Shown here one piece after another: positions 1-4,676 of a stretch of DNA of 5,681 bases. A program made the position numbers and the translations under genes. The notes under the pieces are model-generated. The model did not search any database. It had not been told where the DNA came from and was given only the letters and a program-made list of their open reading frames with translations. The DNA is taken from positions 1 to 5,681 of the forward strand of contig JAWOEH010000128.1 in the NCBI GenBank assembly GCA_046482855.1. Direction: 5' to 3'. The DNA comes from CAYVSF01 sp046482855. GTDB lineage: Bacteria; Bacteroidota; Bacteroidia; Bacteroidales; UBA12077. Positions within the stretch are counted from its first letter, which is position 1. Every line of letters begins with the position of its first letter.

Positions 1-2
1 CC

Positions 3-440
3 ATTTACAACCCCAAAATAACAGCTGTTGACTGGTCCTACAACGGTCCGTTGGACTACCTCAATGGTGATACAGAAAAAGCACGATACAGGGCAGGTAT
101 CAGAGGTGGCTACGGGACAATATATGCAAATGCTACCAATCAGAGTGACTCCCTACAAAACAGCCTCAACTACGAAGTAACTGACATTTTCTTTAAAACA
201 TACCCCAATCCGGCAAATGAGTACCTCGAAATTGAAATTACCGATGAACAATTCTACAATACAAAATCGGAAGCCATAAGTGTTAGTCTGTTTAACAAGC
301 AATCGAGCCCGGTATACAACAACAAATCCTTTAACAAAACAACGAAAATAAATACACGCCAATTATCAAACGGAATGTATTTGTTACAGGTAAAATACAA
401 AGGCAAAGTTTACAGCAAACACATTATAATAGAACACTAA
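3..440 (+). CDS. C-terminal part of a secreted protein with Ig-like module and type IX sorting domain (5' end outside window)
   Basis: The frame is open from the left edge and ends at TAA 438-440, giving 145 visible residues. The TTG at 51 is internal and not a real start, because the homology to the peptidase at 1430-3370 continues upstream of it to the edge. The first ~60 residues are the end of an Ig/PKD-like module. The remainder is a type A type IX secretion sorting domain: TYPNPANEYLEIEI, then NGMYLLQV, ending in HIIIEH. Such domains take proteins across the outer membrane and are usually removed on attachment to the surface. It differs from the peptidase copy at only five residues. One difference is a double change of CG to SD in the NQCGS motif. 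The lost N-terminus may be another cysteine peptidase or an unrelated effector; the window cannot tell. A terminator follows directly. Confidence 0.85.
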   Translation: MYNPKITAVDWSYNGPLDYLNGDTEKARYRAGIRGGYGTIYANATNQSDSLQNSLNYEVTDIFFKTYPNPANEYLEIEITDEQFYNTKSEAISVSLFNKQSSPVYNNKSFNKTTKINTRQLSNGMYLLQVKYKGKVYSKHIIIEH

Positions 441-461
441 AACAAAAACTGCAGTTACTCT

Positions 462-494
462 CCCCCGCCCCACCAAAAGCGGGGGCTTCTTTTT
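462..494 (+). terminator. Rho-independent terminator of the left-edge gene
   Basis: CCCCCGC (462-468) pairs with GCGGGGG (479-485) around a 10-base loop, followed by the T-rich CTTCTTTTT. It begins 22 bases after the stop codon of the left-edge gene. The terminator after the peptidase gene is a homologous, slightly remodelled copy. Confidence 0.85.
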
Positions 495-578
495 CGATTC
501 TCACTAACGGAACACCCTATTCCAATCGAAAGCCACAAGTCATTACAAACTAATTGCATGTATTTTAACACAAACCAC

Positions 579-609
579 TTGCATAACGGTTAAAATAGCA
601 CTACTTTAA
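579..609 (+). promoter_or_regulatory. Weak candidate Bacteroidota-type promoter for the lipoprotein gene
   Basis: TTG at 579-581 is followed after 20 bases by TACTTTAA at 602-609. The order and spacing suit the Bacteroidota -33 (TTG/TTTG) and -7 (TAnnTTTG) pattern, but the -7 box matches only four of six fixed positions. It lies 42 bases before the ATG of the lipoprotein gene and after the upstream terminator, so a promoter is expected near here. This exact site is a guess. Confidence 0.2.
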
Positions 610-651
610 TAGCAACAATACTCTCATTACGTTAACCCTTAAAAAAAAGCA

Positions 652-1089
652 ATGAAAACCCTAATGAAAGCCCTAATGTTCGGAAGCTTTATCTTGTTTG
701 CAGCTGCGAGTTGTGAAGAGGAAGAAAAACCTGCAAAAAATAATTGCATTTACAAAAAGATACCTGGCAAAGCTATCATAATTTCCATCACAGATGCACC
801 AGCAAATGCCAATAACTGCCCTAATAATCCCATGCTAATCGAATTTAACTTCATCCCTGACAATAAAGATGCTACAAGCACTTATTTATTCCCAAATTGG
901 GAGGATAATAGTAATTTCATAACCATACATGATGGTAAAAACCCTTCAACTACTTGGATCGATAGAAATGAAATAAAACTGGATACAGAACTTACATGTT
1001 ACAGGAACGAAATAACAGAAGGCACATGTACTCCAGTTACTTTTGAGTTTCCTGACTTAGACACAAGTCCGGAAAACTATTGTGAATAA
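652..1089 (+). CDS. Small surface-exposed lipoprotein, function unknown
   Basis: This encodes 145 residues. Residues 1-20 form a lipoprotein signal peptide: lysines at 2 and 6, a hydrophobic core, and the lipobox AAASC with Cys21 as the lipidated residue. The mature protein starts CEEEEKP. An acidic run right after the cysteine resembles the lipoprotein export signal that sends Bacteroidota lipoproteins to the outer face of the outer membrane, so surface exposure is likely. The mature ~125 residues carry five more cysteines (32, 56, 116, 126, 144) and look beta-rich, but I recognise no family. In-frame ATGs at 652, 664 and 676 lie within a CCCTAATG-type mini-repeat. I chose 652 because it gives the best signal peptide, with charged residues first. 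No Shine-Dalgarno is present, only an A-rich leader, as is usual in this phylum. It lies between the two copies of the long direct repeat and is probably monocistronic. Confidence 0.8.
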   Translation: MKTLMKALMFGSFILFAAASCEEEEKPAKNNCIYKKIPGKAIIISITDAPANANNCPNNPMLIEFNFIPDNKDATSTYLFPNWEDNSNFITIHDGKNPSTTWIDRNEIKLDTELTCYRNEITEGTCTPVTFEFPDLDTSPENYCE

Positions 1090-1429
1090 TTCTACCTAAA
1101 AAAATATGGGGGTATCCAATCAATACCCGTGATTTTGTACCGAGAACAAATATTGGGTATATATATGCCATGTTTTTATATTTTAATATCAGTGCTACCT
1201 CCCTTATATTTTATACCATTTATTTATCTACTAAGATTTTAGCGCTAACGCGCCATTTTTCCTTAATGTGTTATTCGCTCAACACCTGTGTTTTTTAAAT
1301 ATCATTGTATAAAAAAGATGCTGTATTAACAACCTGTTCAACTGGTCGCATAAAGATAAAACTCTACGGGCGACGATCAAATACCCTATTAGAAATAAAA
1401 AAAACGGCTAATTATATATCAAAATAACT
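1090..1429. other. AT-rich intergenic region, no gene
   Basis: These 340 bases contain no credible coding frame on either strand. Two small hairpins are visible. GGGTAT (1110-1115) pairs with ATACCC (1123-1128) around a 7-base loop, 20 bases after the lipoprotein stop codon, but lacks a good T-run. GCGC (1242-1245) pairs with GCGC (1250-1253) around TAAC, followed by CATTTTT. Either could help end the lipoprotein transcript; both are weak. The region must also hold the promoter of the peptidase gene, but I found no convincing TAnnTTTG box. The stretch just before the peptidase ATG is A-rich with no Shine-Dalgarno. Confidence 0.6.
1110..1128 (+). terminator. Possible weak terminator hairpin after the lipoprotein gene
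   Basis: A 6-bp stem, GGGTAT/ATACCC, encloses the loop CCAATCA and starts 20 bases past the stop codon. The bases that follow (GTGATTTTG) make a poor U-tract, so this may only be a 3'-end stabilising hairpin. Confidence 0.3.
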
Positions 1430-3370
1430 ATGAAGAAATTAATACTATTAATATTTGCTTTAACTACCCTCCAGATTTCCAATAACTATGGGCAAAAAGC
1501 ATATATAAACCCTGCCGCAAGATATTGCGCCATCCTAGGTTATAATTACATCCCCTCTACCAATGAATCAAACAATAGAAATGGGATGGTTCAGTTACCA
1601 GATGGAAAAATAGTTAACGCATGGGATTTTTACAGAGGGAAAGTCGCACAAGAATTCACATATGCGGCCAAACTCGGCTTCAAAATCGAAACTGAAATCA
1701 TTAAAGAAAAAGGATATATTATTGAAAGACCTGTATGTATTAGATTAAACAAAGGCATTAGAGAAAAAATCCCTCTATTGGAATTAATGAAATTGAATGG
1801 AGAACCATTAAACGCAGAGATAGAAAGAAAAGTACCAACAGTACAAAGTATTGCTAAGGTTAATCCACTCTTTACAATTTCACGGAATCTACCTACAGCA
1901 TTTGACTGGAGAGATTTTAACGGACACTCATACATTGGAGCAGTAAGAGATCAAGGTAACTGTGGGTCTTGTTATTCTTTCGGAGCGACAGCATGCGCTG
2001 AAGGCACATATAATTATGCAAATAATTTATACGACAACAATACATCGGATTTTTCTGAAAGCTGGATTGCTTTTTGTTTAAGCAAAATATCAACATACAG
2101 CAATCATTTTAATGGCTGCATGGGTGCCGATTATGAATACATGGAGCTTCAAGCACTAATTGACAAAGGTCATATTAATGAGTTATATTTCCCATATGCA
2201 GACGTTGGAAATCAAACGTGTCCTTCGTCTACAGAAAATGCTATAAAAGTAAAATTCAACGGGTGGTACAGAGTCCCTTGTAATGATAATGAGGCGATAA
2301 AAACAGCAATTATGACATACGGAGTTGTTGATGCTGCTGTTTATGTTACAACTCAGTTTGAAGATTATTCCGAAGGAATATATTCTGACAGTAATCATTC
2401 ATGCAACAACGGCGCCTATACAACTACAAACCATGCTGTTTCTCTAGTAGGTTGGGGACATGATGCAACTCATGGGGATTATTGGATTTTAAGAAACTCT
2501 TGGGGAAAAGACTGGGGTGAGAATGGTTATATGAGAATCGCAGTAAACTCTGCTGCTGTTAATTGCGCTGTATGTTACTTAGTTTACTCCTCCATCTTTG
2601 GACCCTCCTTGGTTTGTTCATCAAACAGCACCTTTACCTTAAGCAACGTGCCCGAAGGAGCCACCGTTAACTGGAGTTGCAGCAGCAACATGCAAATGAT
2701 CGCTGAAACTAACGACACTTGTACGGTACAGGCAGCAATCAGCAGTGCAGGCGAAAATGGTATTATAACAGCATCGCTCAGCATTTCCCAAGGTTCCCCT
2801 ATTACAGTTGAGAAAAATGTTTGGGTTGGAAAACCAGACTTTACCTTGATTGGCGAAACGCAATTGGAACCCAAAGGTCCGGGAATTGCCTTTGTTAACG
2901 ACATAAACGGGAACCTCATCCAGCCTGAATCCATTTACAACCCTCGAATAACAGCTGTTGACTGGTCCTACAACGGTCCGTTGGACTACCTCAATGGTGA
3001 TAAGGAAAAAGCCCGATACAGGGCAGGTATCAGAGGTGGCTACGGGACAATATATGCAAATGCTACCAATCAGTGTGGCTCCCTACAAAACAGCCTCAAC
3101 TACGAAGTAACTGACATTTTCTTTAAAACATACCCCAATCCGGCAAATGAGTACCTCGAAATTGAAATTACCGATGAACAATTCTACAATACAAAATCGG
3201 GAGCCATAAGCGTTAGTCTGTTTAACAAACAATCGAGCCCGGTATATAACAACAAATCCTTTAACAAAACAACGAAAATAAATACACGCCAATTATCAAA
3301 CGGAATGTATTTGTTACAGGTAAAATACAAAGGCAAAGTTTACAGCAAACACATTATAATAGAACACTAA
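1430..3370 (+). CDS. Secreted papain-family (C1A) cysteine peptidase with DUF333-like N-terminus and type IX sorting domain
   Basis: This 646-residue protein is predicted to be exported and placed on or outside the cell, where it would cut proteins. Residues 1-21 are a signal peptide. Residues 26-~85 resemble DUF333 (NPAARYC, LPDGK, WDFYRG). The catalytic domain, ~154-390, starts LPTAFDWRD. It has the oxyanion Gln175 and nucleophile Cys181 in QGNCGSCYSFGA, His335 in TNHAVSLVGWG, and Asn356 in RNSWG, so the triad is complete. The usual Trp after the catalytic Cys is Tyr182. Residues ~390-470 and ~471-560 look like Ig/PKD-type modules. The C-terminal ~80 residues are a type A type IX sorting domain (TYPNPANEY ... 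GMYLLQV ... HIIIEH). The stretch before the catalytic domain may serve as a propeptide. The ATG at 1430 is chosen because the signal peptide follows at once. The 3' 440 bases are the second copy of the long direct repeat. Family assignment is firm; the substrate is unknown. Confidence 0.95.
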   Translation: MKKLILLIFALTTLQISNNYGQKAYINPAARYCAILGYNYIPSTNESNNRNGMVQLPDGKIVNAWDFYRGKVAQEFTYAAKLGFKIETEIIKEKGYIIERPVCIRLNKGIREKIPLLELMKLNGEPLNAEIERKVPTVQSIAKVNPLFTISRNLPTAFDWRDFNGHSYIGAVRDQGNCGSCYSFGATACAEGTYNYANNLYDNNTSDFSESWIAFCLSKISTYSNHFNGCMGADYEYMELQALIDKGHINELYFPYADVGNQTCPSSTENAIKVKFNGWYRVPCNDNEAIKTAIMTYGVVDAAVYVTTQFEDYSEGIYSDSNHSCNNGAYTTTNHAVSLVGWGHDATHGDYWILRNSWGKDWGENGYMRIAVNSAAVNCAVCYLVYSSIFGPSLVCSSNSTFTLSNVPEGATVNWSCSSNMQMIAETNDTCTVQAAISSAGENGIITASLSISQGSPITVEKNVWVGKPDFTLIGETQLEPKGPGIAFVNDINGNLIQPESIYNPRITAVDWSYNGPLDYLNGDKEKARYRAGIRGGYGTIYANATNQCGSLQNSLNYEVTDIFFKTYPNPANEYLEIEITDEQFYNTKSGAISVSLFNKQSSPVYNNKSFNKTTKINTRQLSNGMYLLQVKYKGKVYSKHIIIEH

Positions 3371-3537
3371 AACGAAAACTGCAGTTACTCTCCCCCGCCT
3401 CACCAAAAACGGGGGAGTTTTTTTCCGATTCTCACTAACGGAACACCCTATTCCAATCGAAAGCCACAAGTCATTACGAACTAATTGCATGTATTTTAAC
3501 ACACCCCACTTGCATAACGGTTAAAATAACACTACCT
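2931..3537 (+). repeat. Long direct repeat, copy 2 (within and after the peptidase gene)
   Basis: This is the partner of 1-~606. It begins inside the peptidase reading frame at codon ~501 and covers the second half of the last Ig-like module, the sorting domain, stop codon, terminator and ~110 bases of flank. Left of 2931 the comparison is impossible because copy 1 is cut by the window edge. On the right, similarity fades after AAAATAACACTACC; copy 1 then runs into the lipoprotein leader and copy 2 into an unrelated AT-rich spacer. Confidence 0.93.
3390..3424 (+). terminator. Rho-independent terminator of the peptidase gene
   Basis: CTCCCCCG (3390-3397) pairs with CGGGGGAG (3410-3417) around a 12-base loop, followed by seven T's (3418-3424). 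It starts 20 bases after the stop codon. Compared with the copy at 462-494, the stem has moved: one inner G-C pair is lost and two outer pairs are gained, so terminator strength is retained. Confidence 0.88.
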
Positions 3538-3892
3538 TGTTTTCATAAGTTGTTTTTAAAAAATACCGAAAACAATTTTCTCTGGTTGAATTACATCTTT
3601 TTCTGCTGATAATTTCCATGCTCCACATGATGACTTTGCTCTTCTTGTACACACCCTGCTTAAATCAGCAGTAAATTCAATTCCAACAATTGACTACACC
3701 GAACCATTACACATTACAAATAAACCTCACACACCAATCACATAAACCCCTCACAAGATAAGCATTTACGCCAAAACAAAAAACCGTTAATCATCATATT
3801 ACAAACAACTTATCAATATCATGCCTCATCTTAACGCACAGTAGCACCTATTTTGCGTTCTAAAAAAAATCTTTCCCTAAGCTATCAGCAAC
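3425..3892. other. Gene-free spacer with a G-poor tract
   Basis: No credible gene on either strand. Positions 3425-~3537 are the tail of direct repeat copy 2. The rest is AT-rich. Between 3661 and 3840 I count about 51 C against 10 G on the plus strand, a strong strand asymmetry. An 8-bp inverted repeat, CTGCTGAT (3603-3610) and ATCAGCAG (3664-3671), is separated by 53 bases, too far apart for a simple terminator. The spacer lies between two converging transcription units, and both terminators fall at its ends. Confidence 0.6.
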
Positions 3893-3918
3893 AAAAAGCC
3901 CCACTGCAGTAGCGGGGC
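3893..3918 (-). terminator. Rho-independent terminator of the AraC/GyrI-like gene (minus strand)
   Basis: Read on the minus strand, GCCCC (3918-3914) pairs with GGGGC (3902-3898), with a partial inner stem CT/AG and a small loop, followed by TTTTTGTTG. It lies just after the stop codon (3926-3928) of the minus-strand regulator. Confidence 0.8.
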
Positions 3919-3925
3919 CTTCATG

Positions 3926-4672
3926 TTAATTTTTCTCTACCGGAATGCAGATATCCAGCACAAACTTCCCTTCGGGGTGGTTGTGGCAGTCGGCATGGTA
4001 CACCTCATAAGGGGGTAAATTGGCTGCCTCATAACCATTTTGCACCATCCAGCGGCACATGGAATCCCAGGCCTCGGTAAATCCGGTGGGCAGAATTTCG
4101 AAGCGCCCCACGGCACATGGGCTGGCAGCGATCTCCAACTTCCCCACCTCATCGCTTACTTCAACAGGTCCGTCAACAATCAGGCAGGCACTTTGCTGCA
4201 ACTTCTCAATCTCCGTTACCTTCGGATCGTCGTGGTACACGGTGGCCGTCTTGCTCCCCTCCTTTAGCAGACCTCTTGGACCTGCCCATTGCATCAGGCG
4301 CTGGTAAGCTTTCCCAATTTGGTCGAATTGGCCTGTATGGCGTACATACACGGCATGCATGGCAGGCATTTCTTTAATCTCAATGTGATTCATGGCAATT
4401 TGATTTATTTGTTCAACATTTTCAATGCGAATGTAGCCATCCTCACCCAGGGGCGATTTACCTGTTTTGCTATGTAGTTTACGATTCTTGCTAAATTGCT
4501 TGTACCCCCCGTTACGAAAGGCAGTTGCACTCATGCCCACATCCTCTTTAAAGGCCCGCGAAAAGGCGCTGTTTCCCGAGAAGCCGCAAAAGGAGGCAAT
4601 TTCGCTAACCGGCCAGGCAGGTTTGTCAAGCAACAAAGCTGCAGCTTTCTCCACGCGCTTGCGCCGGTGCAA
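3926..4672 (-). CDS. AraC-family regulator with GyrI-like effector domain, 5'-truncated
   Basis: The remaining 248 residues begin within the AraC DNA-binding domain. Residues 3-~57 hold RRKRVEKAAALLL, SEIASFCGFSGNSAFSRAFK and GMSATAFRNGGY, the second helix-turn-helix and closing motif. A ~35-residue linker leads to a GyrI/SbmC-like small-molecule-binding domain at ~95-248 (IEIKEMPAMHAVYVRHTGQF ... DICIPVEKN). Full-length relatives have about 45-50 more residues carrying the first helix-turn-helix; these are missing. The TTG at 4672 has no Shine-Dalgarno and falls where homology stops, so it is probably not a genuine start. The frame continues upstream to TGA at 4744-4742, but those residues (for example HLREGGIHTRC) do not resemble an AraC domain. 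Relatives are transcription factors that sense drugs or other small molecules. Without the first helix-turn-helix the product probably does not bind DNA normally. G+C is far higher than in the genes at 652-3370. Confidence 0.85.
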   Translation of the reverse strand: MHRRKRVEKAAALLLDKPAWPVSEIASFCGFSGNSAFSRAFKEDVGMSATAFRNGGYKQFSKNRKLHSKTGKSPLGEDGYIRIENVEQINQIAMNHIEIKEMPAMHAVYVRHTGQFDQIGKAYQRLMQWAGPRGLLKEGSKTATVYHDDPKVTEIEKLQQSACLIVDGPVEVSDEVGKLEIAASPCAVGRFEILPTGFTEAWDSMCRWMVQNGYEAANLPPYEVYHADCHNHPEGKFVLDICIPVEKN

Positions 4673-4676
4673 TAGA
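4666..4676. other. Probable rearrangement or assembly junction
   Basis: Homology to an AraC-type domain (minus strand) stops at about 4672, and homology to a PglZ-like protein (plus strand) starts at about 4672. Both genes are missing their 5' ends and promoters, and base composition shifts here. No terminal inverted repeat, target-site duplication or transposase is visible, so the cause cannot be told from the sequence. Confidence 0.6.

Larger units (their letters stand above)
1..606 (+). repeat. Long direct repeat, copy 1 (sorting-domain module + 3' UTR + terminator)
   Basis: Positions 1-~606 match 2931-~3537 in the same orientation, at offset 2930, rising to 2931 after one inserted base in the terminator. 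By eye I count 12 mismatches over the first 440 aligned positions, and none from about 318 to 443. Similarity continues through the stop codon, terminator and ~110 bases of flank up to CATAACGGTTAAAATA, then ends. The repeat reaches the window edge, so its true left end is unknown. Homology that runs on beyond the stop codon points to duplication or gene conversion of DNA, not just shared domain ancestry. Confidence 0.93.

Noticed and set aside
51..440. A complete 129-residue protein starting at TTG 51
   Set aside because: Homology with the peptidase continues upstream of 51 to the window edge, and there is no signal peptide or ribosome binding site; it is the tail of a longer gene.
2584..2934. 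Minus-strand frame of 116 codons inside the peptidase gene
   Set aside because: It lies wholly within a well-supported gene and its translation matches nothing recognisable.
1..3537. The paired direct repeats as the ends of a composite transposon
   Set aside because: The repeats encode a secretion domain and terminator, with no transposase, terminal inverted repeats or target duplication.
3603..3671. 8-bp inverted repeat CTGCTGAT/ATCAGCAG as an attachment site or terminator
   Set aside because: The arms are short and 53 bases apart, no T-run follows, and no integrase or matching second site is seen.
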